Shown: in pieces, positions 11,552 through 21,035 of the stretch
How positions within the stretch are numbered: the first letter of the stretch is position 1
Layout of the letters: each line of letters begins with the position of its first letter
From: Alphaproteobacteria bacterium
GTDB lineage: Bacteria; Pseudomonadota; Alphaproteobacteria; Geminicoccales; Geminicoccaceae
Assembly (NCBI GenBank): GCA_026990035.1
Contig: JALSIM010000021.1
Span: 1 to 64,000, forward strand
Length of the DNA: 64,000 nt
Direction: 5' to 3'
The notes under the pieces: generated by a model
Database searches by the model: none
What the model was told of the DNA's origin: nothing
What the model saw: only the letters and a program-made list of their open reading frames with translations
Translations under genes and position numbers: made by a program

Positions 11552-12673
11552 ATGCCCTGGAACACGCAAGGGGGCCCGTGGCAGAGCGGGGGCGGCGGCA
11601 GGGGCCCTTGGGGCGGCGGTCCGCCCGGGGGGGCTCCGCAACCGGACCTCGAGGAGGTCCTGCGGCGGACGCAGGAGAAGCTCAAGGGAATCTTCGGTGG
11701 CGGTGGCGGCAAGGGCGGGCGGACCAACCGCCGGATCGCGCTGCTGGTCGGTCTGGCGGTCGTCGCCCTGTGGCTGGCGAGCGGCTTCTATCGTGTCCTG
11801 CCCGAAGAACAGGGTGTGGTGTTGCGGTTCGGCCGGCTGGACCGCGTCACCGGACCCGGATTGCATTACCGCCTGCCGTCGCCGATCGAGGAGGTCATCA
11901 AGCCGCAGGTGGCCCGCGTCAACCGGATCGAGATCGGCTATCGCAGCACCCCCACCGGCAAGCGCGAGCTGGACGAAGAAGCGCTGATGCTGACCGGCGA
12001 CGAGAACATCATCGACATCAATTTCGTCGTTCTCTGGCGGATTTCCAACGCCGCCGACTTCCTGTTCAATATCCGCGACCCGGCCCAGACCCTCAAGGCC
12101 GCGGCGGAAAGCGTGATGCGCGAGATCATCGGCCGCACGCCGATCCTCGAGGCGACCACGGAAGGGCGCCGGGCCATCGAGCAGAAGGCCCAGGAACAGC
12201 TTCAGAACCTCATGAACGAGTACGGCGCCGGCATCCTCCTGAGCGCGGTCCAGCTCCAGAAGGCCGATCCGCCGGCCTCGGTGATCGACGCCTTCAAGGA
12301 CGTCCAGGCGGCGCAGGCGGACCGCGAGCGCCTGCAGAACGAGGCCGAGGCCTATGCCAACGACGTCATCCCCCGGGCCCGCGGCGAGGCCGAGCGCATC
12401 ATCCAGGAAGCGGAAGCCTACAAGCAGGAGGTGGTGGCCCGCGCCACCGGTGAAGCCTCGCGCTTCAAGGCCGTGCTGGCCGCCTACCAGGAATCGAAGG
12501 ATGTCACGCTGCAGCGCATCTACCTCGAGACCATGCAGGAGATTCTCAAGGGCACGAACAAGGTGATCATCGACAGCGCCGACGGCGCCCAGGATGTGAT
12601 CCCCTATCTGCCGCTGCCGGCGCTCGAGGACCGGGCGCGGCGTGGCGCCGAGCAGACGGGAGGCGTCCAATGA
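11552..12673 (+). CDS. hflK: HflK, modulator of FtsH protease
   Basis: SPFH/band-7 membrane protein that forms the HflKC cage around FtsH in the inner membrane. 373 residues with a Gly/Pro/Trp-rich cytoplasmic N terminus (1-30), one transmembrane helix at about 64-82 (IALLVGLAVVALWLASGF), then the SPFH domain starting VLPEEQGVVLRFG and a long Ala/Glu-rich helical region (about 255-310). The stop overlaps the hflC start by 4 bases (ATGA). Order hflK-hflC-DUF2065-degP is standard in this lineage. Confidence 0.96.
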   Translation: MPWNTQGGPWQSGGGGRGPWGGGPPGGAPQPDLEEVLRRTQEKLKGIFGGGGGKGGRTNRRIALLVGLAVVALWLASGFYRVLPEEQGVVLRFGRLDRVTGPGLHYRLPSPIEEVIKPQVARVNRIEIGYRSTPTGKRELDEEALMLTGDENIIDINFVVLWRISNAADFLFNIRDPAQTLKAAAESVMREIIGRTPILEATTEGRRAIEQKAQEQLQNLMNEYGAGILLSAVQLQKADPPASVIDAFKDVQAAQADRERLQNEAEAYANDVIPRARGEAERIIQEAEAYKQEVVARATGEASRFKAVLAAYQESKDVTLQRIYLETMQEILKGTNKVIIDSADGAQDVIPYLPLPALEDRARRGAEQTGGVQ

Positions 12674-13662
12674 GCCGTCAGATCACGATCGGCCTCGGTA
12701 TTTTCGGACTCCTGCTGCTGTTCCTCGCCGGCAGCGCCGTGTTCACGGTCCATCAGACCAAGCAGGCGCTGGTGCTCCAGTTCGGCAATCCGGTGCGGGT
12801 GATCCAGGAGCCCGGACTGAAGTTCAAGCTGCCGCTCATCCAGCAGGTGGAGTATTTCGAGCGGCGCGTGCTCGGTCTCGACGCCCCGGCGGTGGAGGTC
12901 ATCCTCGGCGACCAGCGGCGCCTGGTGGTCGATTCCTTCGCCCGGTACAGGATCGCCGATCCGCTCCGCTTCCGGCAGAGCGTCGGCACCGAATCCGCCT
13001 TCATCGCCCGCCTCGAGCCGATCCTCTACTCCTCCCTGCGCTCGGTTCTGGGCGAGGTTTCCCTGTTCGAGCTCCTCTCCGAGGATCGGGCCGAGCTGAT
13101 GGCCCGGATCCGTGACGGGACGAACGTCGAGCTGCAGCGTTTCGGCGTGGAAGTCGTCGACATCCGCATCAAGCGCGCCGATCTCCCCCAGGAGAACAGC
13201 GAGGCGATCTTCCGCCGGATGCGGGCGGAGCGGCTCCGGGAGGCCAACGAACTGCGCGCCCAGGGTGCCGAAGTGGCGCAGCGCATCCGGGCCCGTGCCG
13301 ATCGCGAGCGGACCGTCCTGGTCGCCCAGGCGAAGCGGGATTCCGAGGTGCTCCGCGGCGAAGGCGATTCGGAGGCGATCCGCATCTTCGCCGAGGCCTT
13401 CGGCCAGGATCGCGAATTCTTCGCCTTCTACCGGTCGATGCAGGCCTATCGGGAAGCCCTCGGCGACAAGCAGACCAACTTCGTGCTGTCGCCGCAGAGC
13501 GAGTTCTTCCGCTTCTTCGACCGGCTGGGGCTGGACACCGGGGCGACCGGCAAGGTCGGTAGCGCGCCGGCACCGGTCTCCTCCGGCACCGGCGAACCCA
13601 CTTCGCCCCTCGGCGGCGGCCCGGCCCTCGCGGTCTCGCCGGCACCGGCGCCGGCCGACTGA
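12670..13662 (+). CDS. hflC: HflC, modulator of FtsH protease
   Basis: Partner of HflK. 330 residues with an N-terminal membrane anchor (about 6-26), then the SPFH domain (VHQTKQALVLQFG, PGLKFKLPLIQQV) and the family block VVDIRIKRADLPQENSEAI. An Arg/Ala/Glu-rich helix follows. The C-terminal 35 residues are a low-complexity Gly/Pro/Ala/Ser tail that is longer than in most relatives. Translationally coupled to hflK by an ATGA overlap. Confidence 0.96.
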   Translation: MSRQITIGLGIFGLLLLFLAGSAVFTVHQTKQALVLQFGNPVRVIQEPGLKFKLPLIQQVEYFERRVLGLDAPAVEVILGDQRRLVVDSFARYRIADPLRFRQSVGTESAFIARLEPILYSSLRSVLGEVSLFELLSEDRAELMARIRDGTNVELQRFGVEVVDIRIKRADLPQENSEAIFRRMRAERLREANELRAQGAEVAQRIRARADRERTVLVAQAKRDSEVLRGEGDSEAIRIFAEAFGQDREFFAFYRSMQAYREALGDKQTNFVLSPQSEFFRFFDRLGLDTGATGKVGSAPAPVSSGTGEPTSPLGGGPALAVSPAPAPAD

Positions 13663-13714
13663 ACGGGGGCGGTGTGGGGCGCCCTTCGACACCGCAGCGG
13701 GGCGGTCGGGGATC

Positions 13715-13900
13715 GTGCGCGATCTGCTGACCGCCCTGGCGCTCGTCTTGGTGATCGAGGGCATGCTCTGGGCCTTGTTTCCCGAGGCCATGAAGCGGGC
13801 CGCGGAGCGGGCCCTGGTCATGGACAGCGGTCAGCTCCGCTACGCCGGTCTCGTCGCCGCGGCGACGGGGGTCGTGCTCGTATGGCTCATTCGTGGTTGA
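13715..13900 (+). CDS. DUF2065 (YjeT-type) small inner-membrane protein
   Basis: 61 residues beginning (GTG) MRDLLTALALVLVIEGMLW, with two hydrophobic helices (about 4-22 and 43-59) joined by the PEAMKRAAE loop typical of DUF2065/YjeT. Its place directly after hflC is the conserved one. The function is unknown; proximity suggests a link to the HflKC-FtsH complex. The GTG at 13715 is preferred because GGGG precedes it and the length is that of the family. Confidence 0.85.
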   Translation: MRDLLTALALVLVIEGMLWALFPEAMKRAAERALVMDSGQLRYAGLVAAATGVVLVWLIRG

Positions 13901-13905
13901 AGGGG

Positions 13906-13923
13906 CGGCCGGAGGGCCGGCCG
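13906..13923 (+). terminator. hairpin after the hflKC block
   Basis: CGGCCGG, a 4-base loop, then CCGGCCG, immediately after the DUF2065 stop and before the degP promoter. There is no T-run, so it may end transcription weakly or only protect the 3' end. Confidence 0.4.
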
Positions 13924-13939
13924 ACTCGTGGTTGGCTCT

Positions 13940-13967
13940 TTGGCGAGACCCGCTCGCGCGCTATAGA
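13940..13967 (+). promoter_or_regulatory. predicted promoter of the DegP-type protease
   Basis: TTGGCG (13940-13945), 16 bases, then TATAGA (13962-13967). Transcription would start near 13974, downstream of an upstream in-frame ATG at 13967 and upstream of the ATG at 14009, so it supports the later start. Confidence 0.5.
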
Positions 13968-14008
13968 TGCGGCGCAGGTGCCGGAAGCTGGCTGGCGGAG
14001 TGGAGAGA

Positions 14009-15478
14009 ATGCGGCTGAGTTTGCGAAGGATCGGTGAAGGGCGGGGCGTGTCCGCCCGGCTCCTCGGAGTGGCGGCGCTCCTGGTGCTGCTTTCCGGGCC
14101 TCCGGTCGAGGCCCAACGTCTGCCGGCGAGCTTCGCCGATCTCGTCGATCGGGTGGCACCGGCGGTGGTGAACATTTCCACCACCAAGGAAATCCGCGGC
14201 GGCGAGGCGTTTCCGATGCCGCAGTTCCCGCCGGGATCGCCTTTCGAGGAATTCTTCAAGGAGTTCTTCGATCGGGACCGGCCACAGCGGCCGCGCCGCA
14301 GCTTTTCCCTCGGCTCCGGCTTCATCATCGATCCCGAAGGCTACGTGGTGACCAACAACCACGTTATCGCCGATGCCGACGAAATCACCATCATCATGTA
14401 CGACGAGAGCGAGTACAAGGCCGAGGTGATCGGGCGCGACACCAAGACCGATCTCGCGCTGCTGCGGATCCAGCGGGACGAGCCCTTCCCCTATGTCGAA
14501 TGGGCGGACAGCGACGAGGTGCGGGTCGGCGATTGGATGATCGCCATCGGCAACCCCTTCGGTCTCGGCTCCTCGGTGACGGCCGGCATCGTTTCCGCCC
14601 GCGGTCGTGACATCCGGGCCGGCCCCTACGACGATTTCTTCCAGGTCGATGCGGCGATCAACCGCGGCAATTCCGGCGGTCCCAGCTTCACCCTCGAAGG
14701 CAAGGTGTTCGCCATCAACACGGCCATCTTCTCGCCTTCCGGCGGTAACGTCGGAATCGGCTTCGCCATTCCCTCCAACCTCGCCCGCCCGGTGATCGAA
14801 AGTCTCCGCCAGAAAGGCCGGGTGGCCCGGGCCTGGCTCGGTGTCCGGATCCAGACGGTCACCGACGAGATCGCGGAAAGCCTCGGTCTCGAGGAGGCGC
14901 GAGGGGCGCTGGTCGCCAGCGTCACCCCCGGCGGTCCGGCCGAGCAGGCGGGTGTCGAGGCGGGGGACGTGATCCTGGAGTTCGACGGCAAGCCGATCGA
15001 AAAGATGCGCGAGCTGCCTCGGATCGTGGCCAGCACCGAAATCGGCAAGGAAGTCGCGGTGGTGGTCTGGCGGCGCGGCGAGAGGGTGGAGCTCACCGCC
15101 GTCCTCGGCGAGCTGCCCTCGGACGAGGAGCTCGCCCGGGTCGATCGGGGCGGCGACGAGGGGCCGACCGCGGTCGCCGAGATCCCGGAACTCGGCATCA
15201 AGATCGCGAGCCTCTACGACGAATTGCGGGTTCGCTTCGATCTGCCCGAGGATGCCAAGGGGGTGGTGATCGTCGATGTCGATCTCGGCAGCTCGGCCGC
15301 CGAGGAGGGGCTGCAGCCCGGTGATCTGATCGTCGAGGTCAACCAGGAAGAGGTGAACTCGCCGCCCGAGGTGCTGGCGCGCGTCAACCAGGCCAAGCAG
15401 GAAGGCAAGAAATCCGTGCTGTTCCTGGTCGACCGCAAGGGGGATCTGCGCTTCGTCGCGCTGCGTTTCGCCGAGTGA
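14009..15478 (+). CDS. degP: Do/DegP-family periplasmic serine protease
   Basis: HtrA-type serine endoprotease of the periplasm. 489 residues: a signal peptide with hydrophobic core at about 17-30 and probable cleavage after VEA35; a trypsin-like domain with His118 (NNHVI), Asp148 (TKTDLALL) and Ser222 (GNSGGP); then two PDZ domains (about 270-355 and 390-480). The acidic/aromatic EEFFKEFFDRDRP stretch before the protease core is the usual LA-loop region. ATG 14009 has GGAG 8 bases upstream; the ATG at 13967 would add a basic extension ahead of the signal peptide. Downstream of hflKC, consistent with envelope quality control. Confidence 0.95.
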   Translation: MRLSLRRIGEGRGVSARLLGVAALLVLLSGPPVEAQRLPASFADLVDRVAPAVVNISTTKEIRGGEAFPMPQFPPGSPFEEFFKEFFDRDRPQRPRRSFSLGSGFIIDPEGYVVTNNHVIADADEITIIMYDESEYKAEVIGRDTKTDLALLRIQRDEPFPYVEWADSDEVRVGDWMIAIGNPFGLGSSVTAGIVSARGRDIRAGPYDDFFQVDAAINRGNSGGPSFTLEGKVFAINTAIFSPSGGNVGIGFAIPSNLARPVIESLRQKGRVARAWLGVRIQTVTDEIAESLGLEEARGALVASVTPGGPAEQAGVEAGDVILEFDGKPIEKMRELPRIVASTEIGKEVAVVVWRRGERVELTAVLGELPSDEELARVDRGGDEGPTAVAEIPELGIKIASLYDELRVRFDLPEDAKGVVIVDVDLGSSAAEEGLQPGDLIVEVNQEEVNSPPEVLARVNQAKQEGKKSVLFLVDRKGDLRFVALRFAE

Positions 15479-15516
15479 GGCGGCGGGCGGCACGCAGCCG
15501 CTCATGCACCCGGGTT

Positions 15517-16404
15517 TCAGCCCGCCTCGTGGAATGCGTCCCGGGCGTAGCCCTGGAAATAGAGGACGCTTCGCAGGTCGGTGTGGGTGATGCAGGCATC
15601 GGCGTGGCGCCTGACCTCGGGATGTCCGTGATAGGCCACGCCGAGGCCGGCCGCCCGGAGCATGGGGATGTCGTTGGCCCCGTCACCCACCGCCACCGTG
15701 TCCTCGGCAGCGATCCCGCGGGTGAGGCCGAGGCGCCGGAGGGTCTCGTACTTGCTTTCCGGACCGAGGAGCGGCGGCACCAGACGACCGGTGAGGACGC
15801 CGTCACGAATCTCGAGGGTGTTGGCCTGGTCCATGTCGAAGCCGACGAGGGTGCGCACGTAGCGGGTGAACTCGGTGAAGCCGCTCGACACGAGCGCGCA
15901 GAAGGCCCCGTGCGCCTGCATGGTCCGGACCAGGGTCCGGGCCCCGGGATGGAGCCGCAGGCGCTCGCGGCAGATTTCGTCGATCACCCTTATCGGCACC
16001 CCCTCCAGCATCCGCACCCGGGTTTCCAGCGCCTCCCGGAACGGGATCTCGCCGGCCATCGCCCGCCGCGTGAGCTCGGCCACCTCGGCCCCGATACCGG
16101 CGTGGCGGGCGAGCTCGTCGATGCACTCGATATCGATGATGGTGCTGTCCATATCGCAGATCAGAAGCCGCTTCCGGTGTCGGGAGAGGGGCAGCATCGC
16201 GTAGTCGATGGCGGCCTCCTCGACGATGCCGAGGAGCTCGGCACGACCGGCGCTCTCGAGCGGGCGCGCGAGAGCGAGAGCGCAGGCGCCACCGGGATCG
16301 AGCCAGCGTGGCCGGCTTCCGGCGAGACGCTCCGCCCGTCGGATCAGCGCGGGATCCAGCGGCCGGCGCTCGGGCGGCGCGACCAGATAGAGGAGTTCGG
16401 ACAT
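15517..16404 (-). CDS. serB: phosphoserine phosphatase SerB
   Basis: Last step of serine synthesis, hydrolysing O-phospho-L-serine. 295 residues with an N-terminal regulatory part (1-75) and a HAD domain: the nucleophile Asp84 and acid Asp86 in CDMDSTII, the serine-binding LVSSGF motif, and the metal motif VGDGANDIPML. The C-terminal end is typical of SerB. It is divergent from miaA across only 30 bases. The ATG at 16402-16404 has no strong ribosome site but gives the standard N terminus MSELLYLVA. Confidence 0.95.
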   Translation of the reverse strand: MSELLYLVAPPERRPLDPALIRRAERLAGSRPRWLDPGGACALALARPLESAGRAELLGIVEEAAIDYAMLPLSRHRKRLLICDMDSTIIDIECIDELARHAGIGAEVAELTRRAMAGEIPFREALETRVRMLEGVPIRVIDEICRERLRLHPGARTLVRTMQAHGAFCALVSSGFTEFTRYVRTLVGFDMDQANTLEIRDGVLTGRLVPPLLGPESKYETLRRLGLTRGIAAEDTVAVGDGANDIPMLRAAGLGVAYHGHPEVRRHADACITHTDLRSVLYFQGYARDAFHEAG

Positions 16405-16434
16405 CGTCGACCGCGGGAAAGGACGAAGGGGGTG

Positions 16435-17376
16435 GTGTCTCGGATACTCTTCATAGGTGGCACCACCGCCAGCGGCAAGTCGGCGCTGGCGCTCGCGATC
16501 GCCGAACGCACCGGGGCCATGGTGATCAACGCCGACGCCCAGCAGCTCTACCGCGATCTCGCGATTCTGACCGCCCGCCCCGACGCCGCCGAGGAGGCCC
16601 GGGCCGAACACCGGCTCTACGGGATCCTGCCGCCGGATGCGGCGAGCTCGGCGGGATGGTGGCTCGAACGGGTGCTGCCGGTTCTCGAGGAGGCGGAGAG
16701 CCGGTCCCTGCCGGTGATTCTCGTCGGCGGTACCGGTTTCTACATGAAGGCCCTGCTCGAAGGGCTCGCCCCGGTACCCCCGATCCCGCCGGAAATCCGC
16801 CATCGCCTGCGCGCTCTCGATCTCCCCGCGCCGGAGCTCCATCGTCGGCTCGAAGCGCGCGATCCGGTGACCGCGGCCCGGCTGCGCCCCCGCGATCGGC
16901 AGCGGATCCTGCGGGCTCTCGAAGTCGTCGAGGCGACCGGCAGGCCGCTGGCGGCGTGGCAGTCGGAGACCCGGCCGCGGATCGATCTCGCCGGGCGGGT
17001 GCGGGGCGTGGCCCTGCTGCCGGCCCGGGAGGATGTGCAGGAACGCATTCTCCGCAGGCTCGACGCCATGCTCGCCGCCGGGGCTCTCGAGGAACTCGCG
17101 GCCCTCGCCCGGGAACGGCCCGATCTGGCCACGCTTCCCATCGCCCGGGTGCACGGATGTCGCGAGTTCCTGGCCCATCTCGCCGGGCGGGTGACCCTCG
17201 AGGAGGCACGCCGGCGGACGGTCGAGGTGACCCGCCGCTACGCGAAGCGGCAGCGCACCTTCTTCCGTCACCAGTTCGCCGGTTTCACCCTTCTCGAAGA
17301 ACTCGGGGAGACGGCGGAAAGGCGGGCCGATGCGCTCGGGCGGTGGCTCGGCGGGCGGGACGGTGCATCTTGTTGA
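16435..17376 (+). CDS. miaA: MiaA, tRNA dimethylallyltransferase
   Basis: Adds a dimethylallyl group to A37 of tRNAs that read UNN codons. 313 residues; the P-loop is GGTTASGKSALA near the N terminus, followed by NADAQQLYRDL (Asp contacting A37 in the family), VGGTGFYMKALLEG, and the C-terminal block RRYAKRQRTFFRHQF. The start is one of two adjacent GTG codons (16432, 16435); the second is preferred, with AAGGGG just upstream. Next to ilvB, as in related genomes. Confidence 0.94.
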   Translation: MSRILFIGGTTASGKSALALAIAERTGAMVINADAQQLYRDLAILTARPDAAEEARAEHRLYGILPPDAASSAGWWLERVLPVLEEAESRSLPVILVGGTGFYMKALLEGLAPVPPIPPEIRHRLRALDLPAPELHRRLEARDPVTAARLRPRDRQRILRALEVVEATGRPLAAWQSETRPRIDLAGRVRGVALLPAREDVQERILRRLDAMLAAGALEELAALARERPDLATLPIARVHGCREFLAHLAGRVTLEEARRRTVEVTRRYAKRQRTFFRHQFAGFTLLEELGETAERRADALGRWLGGRDGASC

Positions 17377-17401
17377 CCCTCGCCCGAGCCAGGGCTAGCC
17401 T
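17373..17401 (+). promoter_or_regulatory. predicted promoter of ilvBNC
   Basis: TTGACC (17373-17378), 17 bases, TAGCCT (17396-17401), starting within the last codons of miaA. The leader of about 110 bases before ilvB contains a 6-base-stem hairpin (17448-17466). No short leader peptide rich in Leu, Val or Ile is present. Confidence 0.5.
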
Positions 17402-17520
17402 CGGCGTCCCGGAAGCGGGCGGCCCGGTCGTCCGCGAGGGGGTACCGCGGCCCGGTCCGAGGGCCGGTGACAACGTCGAGAAAAACGGCACCTGAAGACA
17501 GGATCTACGGAGTTCACGCC

Positions 17521-19317
17521 ATGACCGCGCAGCAGACCACCGCGCAACCACCCGTCGACGTCCGGTCGATGACGGGTGCGCAGGTCGTACTCCGGGCGCT
17601 GCTCGATCAGGGCGTAGAGGTGATCTTCGGCTATCCCGGCGGAGCGGTGCTTCCCCTCTACGACGCACTCTTCCAGCAGAACACCATCCAGCATGTGCTG
17701 GTTCGCCACGAGCAGGCGGCCGTCCATGCGGCCGAGGGCTACGCCCGATCGACCGGCAAGACCGGGGTGGTGCTGGTGACCTCCGGCCCGGGGGCCACCA
17801 ACACCGTAACCGGTCTCACCGACGCGCTGATGGACAGCGTGCCGGTGGTTTGTCTGACGGGTCAGGTTCCCACCCACATGATCGGCAACGACGCCTTTCA
17901 GGAAGCCGATACGGTCGGGATCACACGGCCCTGCACCAAGCACAACTATCTCGTGAAGAAGGCCGAGGATCTGGCCCGCATCGTCCACGAGGCCTTCCAC
18001 GTGGCGAGCTCGGGGCGGCCCGGTCCGGTGGTCGTCGATCTGCCGAAGAACATTCTGATGGGCGAAGCGCCCTACATCGAAAAGGAGGCGGGCCGGCGAC
18101 GCAGCTACAGCCCGAGACGCGAGCCGGATCCCGGGCGCATCGAGGAAGCCGTGCGTCTTCTCGCGCGGGCGGAACGACCGATCTTCTACGTCGGCGGCGG
18201 AGTCGTCAATTCGGGCCCGCTCGCCTGCGCGCTCCTCACCGAGCTGGTGCGGGCGACCGGCTATCCGATCACCCTGACGCTGATGGGGCTGGGCGCCTAT
18301 CCGGCGGCCGATCCGCAGTATCTCGGCATGCTGGGCATGCACGGCACCTACGAGGCCAACATGGCGATGCACGGCTGCGACGTGATGGTCTGCATCGGCG
18401 CCCGCTTCGACGATCGGGTGACCGGCCGCCTCGACGGTTTTTCGCCCGGCAGCCGGAAGATCCACATCGACATCGATCCCTCCTCGATCAACAAGAACGT
18501 CCCCGTCGACATCGCCATTGTCGGCGATGCCGAGCGCAGCCTCGAGGCCATGCTGGAAGCCTGGAAACGGGTGGCGCCCACCGTCGATCGGGCCCGGGTG
18601 GCCCCCTGGTGGGCGCAGATCGAGCGCTGGCGGGCGGTCGACAGCCTCCGGTTCCGGCAGCACGGCGAGGCGATCAAGCCGCAGCACGCCATCAAGCGGC
18701 TCTACGAGATGACCCGGGACCGGGATCCCTACATCACCACCGACGTCGGCCAGCACCAGATGTGGGCGGCGCAGCATTTTCACTTCGAGAAGCCGCGTCG
18801 CTGGCTGACCTCGGGGGGGCTCGGCACCATGGGCTACGGGTTTCCGGCCGCGCTCGGCGTTCAGATGGCCCATCCCGAGGCGCTGGTCATCAACATTTCG
18901 GGCGACGCCTCCTGGGTGATGAACATGCAGGAGATGTCCACCGCCATGCAGTACCGCCTGCCGGTCAAGATCTTCCTGATCAACAACGGCTACATGGGCA
19001 TGGTGCGGCAGTGGCAGGATTTCTTCCACGGCAGCCGGCGCGCCGAAAGTTACATGGACAGCATGCCGGATTTCGTGAAGCTCGCGGAAGCCTTCGGGGC
19101 CAGGGGACTGCGTGCCACCACCGTCGCCGAGCTGGACCGGGTGATCGCCGAGATGCTGGCGACCGACGGGTCGGTACTGGCCGACATCCGGGTCGAGAAG
19201 GTGGAGAACGTCTATCCCATGATCCCGGGTGGGGCCGCGCACAACGAAATCAAGCTCAGTCCCGAGGACGACGGCGGCCACGAGCCCATCGCCGAAGACG
19301 GGATGGTGCTGGTCTAG
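17521..19317 (+). CDS. ilvB: acetolactate synthase, large subunit
   Basis: Thiamine-diphosphate enzyme making acetolactate or acetohydroxybutyrate, the first common step to Val, Leu and Ile. 598 residues. The conserved Glu is in VRHEQAAVHAAEGYAR, the middle FAD-type domain spans about 195-335, and the ThDP/Mg motif runs GDASWVMNMQE to NNGYMGMV. ATG 17521 has GGAG 8 bases upstream; an in-frame GTG at 17467 would add 18 residues without conservation that I recognise. Followed by ilvN after 90 bases, then ilvC. Confidence 0.97.
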   Translation: MTAQQTTAQPPVDVRSMTGAQVVLRALLDQGVEVIFGYPGGAVLPLYDALFQQNTIQHVLVRHEQAAVHAAEGYARSTGKTGVVLVTSGPGATNTVTGLTDALMDSVPVVCLTGQVPTHMIGNDAFQEADTVGITRPCTKHNYLVKKAEDLARIVHEAFHVASSGRPGPVVVDLPKNILMGEAPYIEKEAGRRRSYSPRREPDPGRIEEAVRLLARAERPIFYVGGGVVNSGPLACALLTELVRATGYPITLTLMGLGAYPAADPQYLGMLGMHGTYEANMAMHGCDVMVCIGARFDDRVTGRLDGFSPGSRKIHIDIDPSSINKNVPVDIAIVGDAERSLEAMLEAWKRVAPTVDRARVAPWWAQIERWRAVDSLRFRQHGEAIKPQHAIKRLYEMTRDRDPYITTDVGQHQMWAAQHFHFEKPRRWLTSGGLGTMGYGFPAALGVQMAHPEALVINISGDASWVMNMQEMSTAMQYRLPVKIFLINNGYMGMVRQWQDFFHGSRRAESYMDSMPDFVKLAEAFGARGLRATTVAELDRVIAEMLATDGSVLADIRVEKVENVYPMIPGGAAHNEIKLSPEDDGGHEPIAEDGMVLV

Positions 19318-19407
19318 AACGTGATCCGACGGAATCCGTAGGATGATGGCCGTGCCCGCCGGCGACACGCCTGCGCCCGCCACGGCCCGACGAGGCGACG
19401 AAGCGAC

Positions 19408-19932
19408 ATGAACATGGAAGAGGAAAAGCGCCACACCATCGTTGTCCTGGTGGACAACGAGGCCGGCGTGCTGGCGCGGGTGATCGGTCTGTTTTCCGGC
19501 CGCGGCTACAACATCGACAGTCTCACCGTGGCCGAGGTCGATCCGGTCCACAAGCTTTCGCGGATCAACATCGTCACCACCGGCACGGAGCTGGTGATCG
19601 AGCAGATCAAGGCGCTGCTCTCCAAGCTCGTACCGGTCCACCGGGTTCAGGACCTGACCATCGAGGGACCGCATGTCGAGCGCGAGCTGGCACTCGTCAA
19701 GGTCAACGGCGATCGCGAGCGGCTGGTGCAGGCGCTGCGGATCGCCGATTTCATGCACGCCCGCCTGGTGGACAGTACGCCGGGCAGTCTGGTGTTCGAG
19801 GTCACCGGCAGCAGCGACGAACTCGACGCCTTCATCGCGCTGGTCGAACCGGTGGAAGTGAGCCGGGCCGGGATCGTCGCCATCGGTCGCGGTGACATGA
19901 TCCTCGACGGCGTGTCCCAGGATCGCGAATAG
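19408..19932 (+). CDS. ilvN: acetolactate synthase, small (regulatory) subunit
   Basis: Regulatory subunit that raises activity and confers feedback inhibition by branched-chain amino acids. 174 residues: an ACT domain at about 9-85 (HTIVVLVDNEAGVLARVIGLFSGRGYNI in two conserved blocks, then SLTVAEV), followed by the C-terminal ALS_ss domain (about 90-170). The residues around GVLARVIGLF match the effector-binding loop. Lies between ilvB and ilvC; 21 bases separate it from ilvC. Confidence 0.97.
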   Translation: MNMEEEKRHTIVVLVDNEAGVLARVIGLFSGRGYNIDSLTVAEVDPVHKLSRINIVTTGTELVIEQIKALLSKLVPVHRVQDLTIEGPHVERELALVKVNGDRERLVQALRIADFMHARLVDSTPGSLVFEVTGSSDELDAFIALVEPVEVSRAGIVAIGRGDMILDGVSQDRE

Positions 19933-20973
<1,041 letters not shown>

Positions 20974-20996
20974 AGGCCGCGGCGCATCGCTGCCTG

Positions 20997-21019
20997 TGCT
21001 AGGCTGCCTGCGGCAGCCT
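20997..21019 (+). promoter_or_regulatory. extended -10 promoter candidate fused to a perfect stem-loop
   Basis: TGC-TAGGCT (20997-21005) resembles an extended -10 element ahead of the ABC ATPase gene at 21036. Overlapping it, AGGCTGCC (21001-21008), TGC, GGCAGCCT (21012-21019) forms a perfect 8-base inverted repeat. It could be an operator over the promoter, or a weak terminator of ilvC (no T-run follows). I cannot decide between these. Confidence 0.35.
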
Positions 21020-21035
21020 GGCACGGTCGAGGCGC

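Noticed and set aside
13967-14008. Upstream ATG for DegP
   Set aside because: It would put a basic extension before the signal peptide and lies before the start predicted from TTGGCG-N16-TATAGA.
17402-17520. Possible attenuator in the ilvBNC leader
   Set aside because: A small hairpin (17448-17466) exists, but there is no leader peptide rich in Ile, Val or Leu and no T-run, so transcription attenuation is not supported.
17467-17520. GTG 17467 as an earlier ilvB start
   Set aside because: Adds 18 residues without recognisable conservation; ATG 17521 has GGAG at the right distance.
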